A stretch of 64,000 nt of DNA from Hymenolepis diminuta (taxonomy: Eukaryota; Platyhelminthes; Cestoda; Cyclophyllidea; Hymenolepididae). Under the pieces are notes generated by a model that saw only the letters and a program-made list of their open reading frames with translations, ran no database searches and had not been told where the DNA came from. Below are positions 39,618 to 52,200 of this stretch, piece after piece. Position 1 is the first letter of the stretch, and every line of letters begins with the position of its first letter. Where the stretch lies: the NCBI GenBank assembly GCA_900708905.1, contig CAADRB010000058.1:1-64000 (forward strand), read 5' to 3'. Made by a program: the position numbers and the translations under genes.

Positions 39618-40014
39618 TACCTTTTCTGTAATTAAAAACAAAATAGGAGAAATCCTTTAAGTCATTAAGCTTCACTAGTTGAAATACATAACAGTCTTTC
39701 GAGTAAAAATTAGACCGACAAAGAGAAACGCCAATCAACAAATTAACAGGTAGGTTTTTCTACAATCANAATATATATGCATATACAACGGAAAGCAAAA
39801 CAAAAGACAGTAATATCATTAAGTCGAGGTTTTATTTAAAACTAGTTTAATTCACACTGATTGAGAAGTGCTTATATTTATTATATTGATTAAAAGATAA
39901 GAAGACAAAAAAGACAAAAATAAAGCAACCATGGCGCCTTCGGAAGTAAATATGTACGAGAGAGACAACAACTTGTGCTAAGGTAGGGATGACGGCGTCT
40001 ACTAAAATGATTTT
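39618..40014 (-). other. Spacer between citrate synthase and LTO1
   Basis: Holds the citrate synthase 3' UTR with two poly(A) hexamers on the minus strand (39877-39882 and 39831-39836), one unresolved base (n at 39769) and a splice acceptor at 39626-39627 just before the LTO1 start. No separate promoter was recognised. Confidence 0.55.
39831..39882 (-). terminator. Poly(A) signals for citrate synthase
   Basis: Two AATAAA hexamers on the minus strand, at 39877-39882 and 39831-39836, 133 and 179 bases after the citrate synthase stop. Confidence 0.5.
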
Positions 40015-41700
40015 CTACTTGGCCTTGAATAGTTGCTGAAGTCCGTCAGTGCTCATCGATTTGGGACGTTCAATAGGCAGACCCAGGGCTCGATCCCAGA
40101 TCAATGAAGAGCATACACCGAGAGCTCGAGATACACCGAAGAGAACAGTGTAAAAGCTCATCTCAGTCATGTTGAAATGCTTCAGAAAGGAAAGAAGATA
40201 ATAATCTTCCACACACAAATGCGCACATTAAATCGGGCACTTTCATACCTGAAGTAAAACACCCGAGTGGGCATCAACATTGGGCCATGGATTCTTAACT
40301 TTACCCAAACCCTCGAGATAAGAAGGAATAAGTCTGAAGCATTGTGCTACTATCTTCACTAGAGGGTCATCAGACATGTGTTCAAAAGCGAATTCTCGCT
40401 GACACATGTACCGAGGATCCGTTTTACGCAACACAGCATGACCAAATCCCGGAACAACCTAGAAACATATCAGAAGCTTCGTTATAGACTCCTTCTGTGG
40501 TAAAAAATAAGAGGATATTTGGCTTACTCTTCCACTGTTCAGAGTCTCTTTGACGAATTGAATAACCTCATCGTCCGTAGGTGATTTGCCCTTGCTCCTA
40601 ACCAAATCCATGATCCACGTAAGAACTTCCTGATTAGCAAGACCATGAAGTGGACCAGCCAGACCACACATTGATGCAGAGAAGCTGAGATAAGGATCTG
40701 ATAGAGCAGAACCGACAAGATGACAAGTGTGGGCACTAACGTTTCCGCCCTGAAATTGAATACAGTCTCAATACTAACCATCCCCAAATCGATAATGAAA
40801 TTGAAGGAATGAGAGGAGTACCTCATGATCGCAATGGATTGTCAAGTAGAGACGAAGAAGCTCCGTAAAGAGTGGATTCTCAAAGCCCATCATACGAGCA
40901 AAGTTCAATGACCAATCGGCATTTGGATCGAGTTTTCCAATACTCTTTCCACCATGGAATGAGTGGTTGTAAATTATGGCAGCGATAATGGGCAGTTTTG
41001 CGATCAAATCCAGGGAGTCTTCATAAGTATACTGAAGAGAACAAGGAACATAAAGAATTAAGGTAATCAGTTACCTCCCAATAAGTGTTTTTACTAACAC
41101 CCTTGTTATAAGCGGCCACAAATTTCGACTCCGTGTTGAGAGCAGCTGTGGCTGCAACAAGCTGAGTCATTGGATGCATAGTAGTTGGAAAATTCTTTAA
41201 CATGGTGACAACATGGTTTGGCAAGGAAGCTCTTGCAGTCAGCTCCTTAGAAACGGCTTTAACTTGCTCGTCAGATGGAATTCGACCAGTTAGAAGAAGA
41301 AAGAATACACCTTCAGGTAGAGGTTCTTTTCCATATGCTGCCTTAGGAAGTAATTTCTGGCATTCTTTAATTGTATAACCACGGAATCTAATTCCCTCCT
41401 CTGGATCAAGGACAGAAGTTTCAGTTACTAATCCCTTGATTCCTCGCATACCACCATACATCTGAAAGAATAGGTCAAGATAATACCATACGTCATTACC
41501 ATGTCGACAGTAACTTCTCCAACTTTTTTGCCTCCATGTTCTTTACGAAAAGCAGATACAACTTCGCGATGTTGAGTTATAGCTTCTTCAAGAGCACTTC
41601 GAAGTGACTACAAAATTAATTTTAATTAATCATCAACCTACAGCGGAGCTTTTACATGTTGAAAACAAAGTTCTGCTGAGTTTCCACATTGCGGGGCCAT
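40015..41700 (-). CDS. CS: Citrate synthase (mitochondrial type)
   Basis: Condenses acetyl-CoA with oxaloacetate to citrate, the entry step of the TCA cycle, in the mitochondrial matrix. Exons in transcript order: 41700-41656, 41607-41500, 41461-41075, 41031-40822, 40749-40528, 40458-40249, 40179-40015; every junction has GT-AG and phase 0; 448 residues against about 466 in the mammalian precursor. Catalytic residues are in place: His in [11 protein letters not shown], His in [16 protein letters not shown], Asp in PNVDAHSGV; the substrate-binding Arg in FGVSRALGV is kept. The N-terminus ([15 protein letters not shown]) aligns only from SLRSALEEA and lacks an obvious Arg-rich targeting peptide. 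A TAG sits 5 bases 5' of the start, so a spliced leader or an additional upstream exon carrying the presequence is possible. LTO1 follows on the same strand. Confidence 0.95.
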
Positions 41701-42490
41701 GTCTAGATGCAGGATAAAGACATGTAAACATAACGAAAGGAGAAAGTAATAATAAAATGGATAACTGCAAAAATATTAAAATGACAGAGCGTCCCAAGGT
41801 CAAAATATTTGATAAGTTTAAAGAGCTATTAAATTATTTCACTAAAAATTCAAGTACTATGATTTAAAATTGCAAGAATTTGAGTTCGATGCAGTTAAAA
41901 TAAATGCCAATATTACTATTTAACTCTCTACATTGTGTTGCGTGTACCGCAGTTAACAAGTCATCAATTTTCGATCGTGATCATTTGTATGGACTCGCAT
42001 AAATACGTGCTACTAAAACAAGCTCCCTTCTTTCTTTACAATACTATCATAGTATTGCTAATAAATAAATATGCATAACCGACTTGGTTTTTTTGAAAAA
42101 CTTACCATGTCTTTTAATAATGAGCGACACTCTTGCAATATTCAAAAACAACTGCACTTCCCAATGAAGAAATTGCGAGTTATTAGCTAATTTTGATAAC
42201 CTTTTCCAAAAAAGCGCTGTAATGGACTCCAGATTGTCTGATGCTTAAAATCAGATTTACCTAGGTTCAATCCCTATAGATATTCCTTATTCTGTATACG
42301 GACATGCCAAAATCTATCAATCAAATAATTCTCACCTCGAAGTTCCAATAGGACATATTATTCAGCTCATTTTTAGGCAGGAATTTTTTATCTACATTTT
42401 AATATGCTTATCAATCAAGAGGGAATTCCATCCACCAGAACAATGCCCATTATCCAATCAAATGTTCTGGGGAATTGTCTTTCATTGAAA

Positions 42491-42793
42491 GTGTTATAAC
42501 CTGCTCTTTTCAATAGGATACCGTAACCGACTCTTAGATTCCTTAAAACATTGCATTAGTTACAAACATGACCCGACAACACGACAATACAAAACTATCC
42601 AAACCACTATATCAGCACCAGTTGCACGTTTTTGCATCGATGGGTCGATTTATCTTATGCGCCATTTGCAACCGTAATGTAAATAAATTCGTTCGAATAG
42701 AAGGGAACTAAAAGAAGCAGGAATTAGAAGGTAGATAATAAAGAATCTTACATATATATATTGTTTTGAGAAAAATATTTTTTTCTTATATGT
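42491..42793 (+). repeat. Dispersed repeat family A, copy 2
   Basis: Aligns with 744-1047 along its whole length; shared blocks ACTCTTAGATTCCTTAA/ACTCTTAGATTCCATAA, CTTATGCGCCATTTGCA/GTTATGCGCCATTTACA, AATTCGTTCGAAT, AAGGGAA, ATAAAGAATC. Identity appears near 75-80%. It ends in an AT-rich tail. Confidence 0.75.
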
Positions 42794-44289
42794 TACAATA
42801 AGTCTTACTTAATTATTTCAATGGTTACTATTTGGAAAACGTTAGTTCTCATTAGTTTCGTTATTTGATTTCTTCACTCATAACAATTTTATTGCAGTTA
42901 CAAATTTTCAGTAAATGTATTTACCTTTCCACATACATCATCGACTCCAAACAATAATTTATTCTCTTTATATATAGACATGATGCATTTTAAAATAGTG
43001 CTTCGCCATTTTATGTGAGCAAATCATCAATGTGTTTTATAAGGATAAAAACGATCATAAGTAATTTAACACCAAGTTGAAAGCTGAAGTGAGTATTTTG
43101 AAGCTAAGATTATAGACACCTTCGTATCTGACATCTCTCTTACTTTACCTTGCTTTCAGCTGAATCTACTTTTATCTCTTCTCACTATTCTGTGAAGTAA
43201 CCGAATTCGGAAAATACAAATACCTTGCATTAGGAATTATTATTCTGATAACAAGTAAGAAATGGACGCTTAGCGCTCAAACAAAAAACAGTTAAATTCT
43301 CATCATTAATACTTGTTCATATTGTCTCTTCGTACTTACTCTTCCAGTCAATTGAACAAGAAACTTTTATTTGAGCTACCAGACTTGACCGAACCGGATC
43401 GATACAAATGGAGTGTATTAGTGTCTCGTCTACCTTAATCGGCCCACTTTCAGTCAAAGAAAATGACAAATACGTTCGATTGCTATGAAGATAATTTCTA
43501 GTTACAATGTCAATCTTTTGGTTAAGCCATGAAGACATTAGCTAACGGTCTTCACTCTGAGCTATTTTAGAACTGTTGTAGAAAGAAAATATCAATCAAC
43601 GATGAGATCTCGACAATGTCATTCACTCGTGGTCCAGGTGTGTTTGTTCACAGATACTTACGCATATGCCAGTTACCACACGGTGACATCGATGACCAGA
43701 CTTAATCGACGTCTCTAGATGAAAGTTTGTAATATGAATCCTAATTTGATCAGCAATGCATTTGGCTGATCATACCGTCCACCTCCGAAATCTTTAATCT
43801 GTACAGGTAGCATGGCTTATTCCAGTTTTGTGGAGGTGGCTACCATGACTTCTCTCAGCATTATATCACAATCCGCTTGACGCCTTGTAAAATAATATCC
43901 AATAACGAATTCAAATCTGTAACAACCTAACTCACAAAAACCCAACAGTGATGCTGCTCATTATCATATAAATGATAAATAGCGGAAAATTTGCTCAAGC
44001 GAAGGTGGAATTTATATCAAAAACTTCCTTCTACTGATACAGCTTACAAGGGGGCTCAAAACAATTTGAATACCTTGAACATCCAAAAGAAGGGGAAATG
44101 AATTTTGATACGCCGCTAATTTTTCTTCTTCAAAATGAGTTTCTTCCAATTATATTTTAGACATTATATGAGCTAATTTGCCATACGTGCTCTCGAGTCT
44201 CCAAATTGATGTGAGCTTCAATTTACAAATACCTACTATAAATCATAGACCAGTTGAGTAAGTGCAATAACGTTAGGTCTACCGACTGA

Positions 44290-44552
44290 AGCCACATCGG
44301 TCGAATAGATGGAATAAGTCAAGTCACTCACGTCGCTTGAACAGTACGAAGGTGGTTGGGAAGCCACCCCAATTTATTGATTAGTAAAATAGGTTTATAT
44401 ACGAAGCGTTTCTTCATTAGGCGTCAAGCCATGTCTCGGTGTGGTGAATGGCATCTGTTTAGATATCTATGTGCAAACACACACATACACACACACACAG
44501 CTGAATCGCCTGTGGACATTGTAGTCAAGATCTTATCGTCAGACGTTGATAG
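44290..44552 (+). repeat. Dispersed repeat family B, copy 2
   Basis: Same-strand partner of 7262-7520. It carries an inserted or expanded CA microsatellite (about 44475-44499) that copy 1 lacks. A 77-residue frame over it is not supported by homology. Confidence 0.7.
44475..44499. repeat. CA dinucleotide microsatellite
   Basis: An AC-rich run with one interruption, sitting within the family B copy at 44290-44552. Confidence 0.85.
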
Positions 44553-45213
44553 ACAACTGCTGAATATAGCATCTCTCGTCCAAATATGAGACGTTCATCT
44601 TGGGGATTCTAATCGACCTCTTTGGTCAGTCATGATGTTGTCTAGTATCTGCACATTTATTTCAAGAACACTTGATAGATTGTACGATTTTGTTTTGCAC
44701 ACGTTATGGTCTGTTAAAGTAGTAAAACGTGTGGGAAAATATTTTTTTTCTTATATGTTCCACGCCCGTCCGTCTTTGTAACAAGACCGATCGAAAGAAG
44801 AGGGGAACGGCATCGAGTCCTGATGGTGCGTGGGGGATGATGTCTTCATCGTTTCTTTCACGCATTACAGAAAGACTGATTGGTTCATTTCACATCTGTT
44901 TCTGCACGCAGCTTCAATTTTAACTTCTAATTAAATTTTTACCATGTTTCCTAATCGTTTGTTTCAATTTTAAATCATTTCTTCGTGAACATTTCCTTGG
45001 CATTATTTTCTACTGTGATTCAATCTGATCTTGATTTTCGATTTCGACATCAAAGACCTCCCAATGACATGATCAACTCTGGAGTCGAGAAATCAACTTG
45101 AAAACTCAGCAGGAATTAACTTCTTGCTCTATCGATCTGACTCAACTAAGTTCTCTCGCATACTTTTATCGGTCATTTTAATCGTCTGACGCCGATGTTG
45201 TCTTCAGTCTCTG

Positions 45214-45353
45214 ATTGGCCAGCTTAGACAATGACCTCGTGTCTCGACCACAAACGATCTGTATATGATTGGTTATTGAATAATTTCACGGAGTTTATAA
45301 GCAAACGCTCTCCGATCAACCAATCACAACTTATTGCGGCATAAATGACGTCA
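45214..45353. promoter_or_regulatory. CCAAT-box and CRE-like cluster, possible divergent promoter or enhancer
   Basis: Within 140 bases: ATTGG at 45214-45218 and 45268-45272, CCAAT at 45320-45324, a TTTATAA at 45294-45300 (minus strand TTATAAA) and the perfect palindrome TGACGTCA at 45346-45353. CCAAT boxes are bound by NF-Y and TGACGTCA by CREB/ATF proteins in animals. The cluster lies 0.9 kb before the PAXIP1 ATG and 3.5 kb before the citrate synthase ATG. Function is inferred from motif density only. Confidence 0.4.
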
Positions 45354-45589
45354 GCTTGGTCTTGGGAAGAGTTAATCAGAATATTAAGAAGAGTAGTTGA
45401 CTCATGACAATTAACCAACTTGAAAAGTCAAAAATTACCTATTCTTACTACTGAGAAATATGTTAAATCTAGAGGAAAACGAAAAAGCTTCTGCAAACTT
45501 AAATGCCTTTTTGCTAAATATAAAAAAGCAAGATTTTTCTCAATTATAAATCTTAAATTTTCAACCTATTAACCCCCCCTTCCTCGCCC

Positions 45590-45745
45590 TCTTTTAATTC
45601 CCTTTTATCGGTACGAAAACGTGCGTCTTATTTCTGACATGGTGATTTGGGTCGTTTTGTATTATCGGGTAGTATTTATAGTTAGTGCACTTTCTTAGGC
45701 AATCTAAGAGTAGGTTACGGAGATAAGACCATATCATCACATTCC
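45590..45745 (-). repeat. Dispersed repeat family A, reverse copy with internal deletion
   Basis: The complement has CTACTCTTAGATTGCCTAAG, GTGCACTA, ACAAAACGACCCA, ATCACCATGTCA, GACGCACG, then jumps directly to AAAAGGGAATTAAAAG; about 70 bases present in copies 1 and 2 are missing. Confidence 0.7.
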
Positions 45746-46264
45746 CATAGTTAAGTGAATATATAAACGGACTTTTACGAAACACAAACGGAGTCTTAAT
45801 CTTCCTCTTTTGAAAAGGCTGGAATATATAATGATTTCATTTAAGAGGGCAAAGTAATAAGTAGCAAGTAAAACGCTTTGCATTCTTCATTCTTCATTAT
45901 TATATATTGGTAAAGGATTTATTTGTATAGACCTTCGAATTTTGGTGAAAAAAAGAATCGTCAGTAGTATGAATAAAGGTTACCCTACTTCTTTAATTTA
46001 TTTCGCTGAATAAAATCGTGTAGAATTGAAGTGCTCAATACATTTGACAAGGTTATATCTTACTAATTTATCAAAATTACTCATTTTGACATAAAATGCA
46101 TAAATTTAACAATTATTAATTATATTTACACAGTGTATGTCACAAAACTGAGAAATACTATTAAATTTTGGAATTTGCTTAAATAGACGCTTGTTTTAAC
46201 GATTATTTCAACACCGCTAAGTATAGTAATAGGAGTTGTGAATTAATTTTATGTAAATGTAGTC

Positions 46265-49200
46265 ATGACGGATAGTGTCTTTTCTAATGTGCGATATTAT
46301 GTTATAGATAGCGAAGATAGTCAGGTAAATTTTCTTCTTAAAATAAATGCATTGCTTACATTTTTGTATAATCAGATGTCATTGTTTTAAACCATCTTCA
46401 TATATATGTATTTTGGATATTATTTCCATTGGCTGATAGTGTTAGATCATAACAAACTTATTCAGTTTAGAATCTATTTGTTTTCCGATTTTCCCCAATT
46501 TTCGCCCAGTATTCTATTAGTCTTTATATTTCTTGTATCCGATACACACATCCAATTCTTATTAATTTGAGCAATGCTTGGTATAGTTTTTATACAGATT
46601 AATAGGAAATTTGACATATTTTATTGAATCACTTAGAACTGAGGTATTTCAATCATTTTTATTTTGTAGCTGGTTGATGACTTGAAATCTCTCGGTGCAA
46701 CATCGTTTCCTGCATTGACGGATAGTTTAAAATTTGCAATTAGTGACAAAGGCGATTCTGCCGAAGTTTATGAAGCCGAAGAACTTATTGGTCTCCATGT
46801 TGTTACTGTACGACCCACTTCATTTTCTTAATTTACTCCCTTTTCAGTCGTCATGGGTTCGCAATTCGATTGCCAAGAATGCATTTCTTCCATTTAAGCC
46901 CTTCCATCCGAAATTTAAAAAAATTTTCAAGTCGCTGAATTTTGTAATAACAGAGGTAATTCTGGCGGCTTTAACTACTGATCATACTGAATTTAGTTAC
47001 CCGCCGATGATGTACTCAAAATAACCGCTCATCTCACCATTCGTGGAGCGAAATGTAGTGGAACACTCGATTCAAACACAACTCATCTCATTCTTGGTCG
47101 AGCTTCTGGGGTAGAGTTTTAATTTTAATCCTAATTACCTTATTGCATTAGTTCCTTTATGAACGCTGCAAGGCACATTTTCCAAGCGTTCGCATGATCT
47201 CCCCTGATTGGGTCGTCGAATGCCTAAAAAATCAAGAGCTAATCGAGTGTGAAAGCTACAACGTCGAGCTCCTAATCAAACCTGCTCCGCCGAAGCCCCC
47301 CATCATGCCCAAACCTGCTCCTGTCCAGCTGATCGATCAGTCAGCCGCTCAAAAGCAACTACCACAGGGCTTAGCAACTCATCTGAGTGGTATCGGAACT
47401 TCTGTTGTAAGCCTCCCCTCTTTCTTTTTTTTAATTTTGTTATTGACGCATTAATTTTCTAGTCCCATAAGTGTTCTAAGACCATAAGATCTAATTTTAT
47501 TCCCCTCACTTTTACCGACGCGGTAGGAATACTACCGAATTACTCCCGAAGCAGTAAGGCATGTTTTTGGGATCCAGGTATGTTTCTTGACGACTGCCCA
47601 TTAAGCTTTTGTTGTTGTACTATCATCTGTTCTGTCTTTCTCACTTGGAATGCGTCACTATACATCGTCTGAAAAAATTGCCCCCAATTCGGATTTTTTG
47701 TACTCTTCACTCATATTTTAATTTTCTTGTCTTTTAGTCTGCTATCGGAACTTCAATTGATGGAACTCATCGAATTCTCTCTACAAATGCTGGTAAGTAT
47801 GCTGTTCTTATTTAGCTTAAATAAATCCTGTCTTGCTTTTTTTGTGAATATGCCCTTATTTTTCTCACTGTTCAATTCCGATTGTTCCTTAATTGGTAGT
47901 AAATTGCATTCCCATGAGTGATGTCTTAACCATCGTTCTTTTAGTACTATTTGAAATACATCTGAAAACATGGTATCTGTATTTCGTCTTCTGTGACCAT
48001 TCGCTTCCAATTAGTATTGCTATATGCGTTCAACCCTGTGAATGTAGTATGGTCTTGGTCTGATGTTTTAGTCAGAAGTGCTTTCTTTAACATCATAATT
48101 GGCCCGTCTAGGGTATTTCTCCGTTTTTTTCAATCTCGCTCAAATTAAAAAGCATTTGCTGATTAGTTTTTTAGTGTTGGTAAAGATAAACCAAATCAAG
48201 ATTGAGTATTTTATTATAATTGAGTATTTTAGCAGTTATTGATCAATGATTAGGTGTAAACATATACTGGGCGATTCAGAAATGACTTTTCAAAATCAAG
48301 TAATTTGTTTTTGTCTAGTATAAAACGGAAATAAAGAAGATCTCAATCATTCTCTTATATCGCTCTGAATTTTTCATTATCCCGTCTTTGGTCTTGATAA
48401 GCTTGGTATTGATCTGAGGTTGCATTTCTCTGCAATCAATTGGTTTTCGAACTTTGCGTTGTGTACCATATAAGTTGTTATGTTTTTGAACACAAACATG
48501 AAGATCTTCATTATAGAGGAATCACTATTCAGTTACTGTAGTTGAATTCAGTTTATCATTACGTCATATTAACATCTATCCAATCATGTGTGTAGTTTCC
48601 CATTTTACCTCCGGTCAGTTTAAGGACGCATTTACCTTATTGGGTTTTATACCCAAGGCTTAGCACATAAAATCCTTGTTAGAATCCCCACCTGTGACAC
48701 TTTTTCGCTTGACGCATACATTCCCACAATACCATTGTTATAAATCAAGTCATAGTGACATCTATTTCTTTATAGTATTCTACTATCTTTCTCTTGACAT
48801 TTTTCTCCAGGTGTAATCGGATTTACAGCAAGTGGAGTACCTGTGGTCTCCCAAGCACCAATAGGTACCACTTTTCACCAACAACAGCAAATTCACCCAC
48901 ATCTTCTAGAGCCGAAAACCACCAAGGGTTCCAGTAAAAGCAAGGCGAATAAACACCCCAGTGAACAGGGTTTGAATGAAGAGCAGAAGGATGCCATTGT
49001 TATGCAGAATGTCAAAACCATCCTGGGTTCTCAGGCCAATCGAAATAAGGTAAATTGATAAAGATTTCCTCATTACGTAACTATTGTGAATCTCTTCTTA
49101 AATGAGATTGCTCTTTGCATTTTTTTGTATTAGGACAATACGTTAAATCGGAGTGATGGTCAGATGCCGGGAGCCTTTTTGCCAACTGGGGCAGCCCCTA

Positions 49201-52200
49201 TTGCTGCTGGTGGAGCTCAGCGAAAACCCAAGTCACCCAAATCTCCTGCAAATCGTGGCTCGAGTTCTTCAGCCAGTGGTGTATTAGCTACCAATAAAGC
49301 CGGTCCTGGAGGACAAAAGGGGGGATCAAAAGGTGGAAGTAGTGGAGGAGCTAAAAGAAGTGGAGAGCTGGCTGAAATTGCCCCTCAACAAGTACAACCT
49401 CAGCCACAGGGTCAGCAACAGTTTGCTACTCTAACTGTAGATGCCTCTGGAGCAGCCACCACTCAACTCTTTCAGCACTCCACGGTGTTGGTTGCAGCAA
49501 CCCCCGCTACTCAACCTGGTGCCCAAATGACTGCTGCCGGTGGACCAAGAATAGCAGCTACTGCGGCTCAGCAGAATGGAACTTTTCTTCTACATCAGCA
49601 ACAACAGCAGTATCAGCAACAAGCTCTTCTGGCTTCCCAGAGTATGTTGATTTATTTTATACTGTTGTTTAGGTCATAAGGGAAGAGAAAGAGGAAGGAA
49701 GAGTAGATTAGTGCATGGCCATATATTTTTCCTGAGCATAGTTACCCTAATTTTTGCATATATACTAGTTCCGAACGAGGAGTTTTGCTGAATTGTTCTC
49801 TCCAGTGAAAGTCCTCGACATTGTTATGGTATTATGAAATTACGTCGCCATTAGTATAGCGGGAGGTTTCCACTTATATGATCTAGGTTTCCCATTGGAG
49901 TATACTTCAATTACTCAAATCCAGAAGAAAGGATACCAAAGCTTTTTTAACGCTTTCATTTATTAAGAAAGTAAGTATGCTCATACCAATTTGGATCACT
50001 GGGAAATATTTGACTTCATGGTTAATCTAAAAATCTCAGCTGTAGCTACACGAGCGTTAAAATCCAATAATCGATAACCAAGGTCATGAACGATAAAGTC
50101 TGTGACCTTCGCTCAAGTGCACTGAAATTATCCCTAGCAGATGAACAGTAGGAGATAGAATTAGATCTTCTAGATCTGATAATGTTGATTAAGATTCCTT
50201 CATCTGTTAGACTTTTCTCATTCAATTTTTTTGCTGACTTGATTCATTTCGGGTAAAGAAAGGTCGAGATCGTACTGATAGCTCATTTCTTACTATTCTT
50301 GTGTATAATTTTTCATTTCCAGATCAATTTCAGAAGAATAGAATGGCTGCGCCTCAACAGGTTCAAGTATCTCCTCTCCTACTGCAAAGTGCACAAGGTC
50401 AAACTCGAGCTACTACAACATTCATCGTCCGGGCTCCCTCCGATATCCAACTTGGTCAGGCTGTCGCTGCAGGACCAGATTCTGTTCAGGCCCTCTTAGA
50501 TAGCAACAATAATGCAGCTATTAAGGAGGGTCAACAGCAACAAGTGATTCTACAGCCTGCTCCCGGACAGACTGCTCAACAGCAGCATTTGATACATCTC
50601 CAACAGCAACAACAAAGAAGACCATCTTCACCTACTTCAGGAAATCCAGGAGGTGTACTCTCCCCGGTCTTTATCCAGGGTCGTCAGCCTCAATCTCTCC
50701 AACCACAACAACAACAACAGTTTAAGCAGCAAGGTCAAATGCAAGTCCAAGTGACGGGTTTACAAACTCAACCTGCTATTCGACCTCAATCACAATCGTC
50801 GCAAAACAGACCTCCTGCTCCTCTTCAAGCTCAACAGGGGGGAATTCGTCAGAATATTCCCCCTCAACAGTCATCTAACCAACAACAGCAGTATGCTCAA
50901 CTCACCCAACAACAAGTCAAACCTACTCCCCATCAAATGGGGGGTCAGGGTCAGCCTCATCAACAACAGATTATCATTCAAACCTCCGCGGGAGTTCAAC
51001 AAGTCGTAACAGCTCAAGAACTCAGTGTACTTACTGTTTCTCTCTGTCTTTACTAGTTCACAGTGTCTAAATTCTTTTCATTCTTTTTTTAGAATGCCCA
51101 ATACACACAGATGCGTGCAGTGACTCCGGTAGGTCAAGGTACCTCGCCTAGGCCGACGACAGCGGCTATTATCGGCTCGTCTAGTTATACTCAACAACAA
51201 CAGCAGACTCAGCAACAGCAGCAGGTTTTGACCAGTAATGGTATCGTTTCCTCATCCGTTGCCTCTTCCAACATACTCTATCACAGCTCAGTGCCTACCG
51301 CTGCAGCTGCGGCTTTTGCTGATGCTTCTACTGGCATTCCTCAAGACCGTGTTGCTTGTACGCTTGCTTGCCGCCTATCGCTTTGCTTTACTTTGTAGTG
51401 GCTAACAGCGAATGGTCACCAGTTCAAAGTAATGAGAGAGTGAAACGTAGGTCGGGAGGAAGAAAAGGAATAATAGAGTGAGAGTGTGAGAAGCGGGTGT
51501 CTCGAAATGGGCATGTGTGGGAAAGCACAGTTAAAATAGCTGAATCGTTTTGAGACAGAGGCGAGTAAAAATCGATAGTCGATAACCTATCACTGCGCTT
51601 TGGTGTAAAATGCAGTAGTTTCACTCAATTCACATAGGTATTCAAACGTAACTATAATTTCGTAAAAAAAAAAACAATTTAAACCAGCATGTGGTTCGAA
51701 AAATAATTGCGAGCAGGGAGCAACCCATCAGTCTATCCACTCCGACTGTTACTAGACTATGCAGCATAAGTGTAAAGATTCAGTTAAGAATTACAAAGTG
51801 CACAAAATTGATAGGAAATTGGTAATAAAGTGTTTCTTCATGATTTAATTAAAAGTGAAATTAGTAAATTTAGGTATTTAAGAGATATGCTTCACGTGTG
51901 ACTCAGGTGTTCTAATTGGTGGGAGGGGAGGGGTTTATAGGTAAATAATATTAATATATTCAGTTCCTGAAAAGTTTTAAGTAGGGGATTTGGGCGAGTT
52001 AATCGTTTGTGGGATTTGGTTATTTGTCATGCAGGCCATCTTTAATAGTGCGTGTAAGGATTTTCCTTAATTAATGAGTTAAACTTTAGCGCATTGCTTT
52101 ACTACAAGGGTTGGTTATGACTCCTTCGTTCGTGCATCTACTTTGTCTCTTTCAGATATTGCATCGATTTCTCAACAGCAACAGCCACAAACGCCAGGTG

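Larger units (their letters stand above)
41701..46264. other. Divergent intergenic region between citrate synthase and PAXIP1
   Basis: About 4.6 kb separating two genes read away from each other. Contains family A copies (42491-42793 forward, 45590-45745 reverse), a family B copy (44290-44552) with a CA microsatellite, and a CCAAT/CRE-like cluster (45214-45353). No further conserved exon was recognised; a missing targeting-peptide exon for citrate synthase could lie here. Confidence 0.65.

Noticed and set aside
43317..43538. 73-residue minus-strand frame as a possible citrate synthase presequence exon
   Set aside because: Not rich in Arg/Ser in the way expected of a matrix-targeting peptide, and no donor in suitable phase was found.
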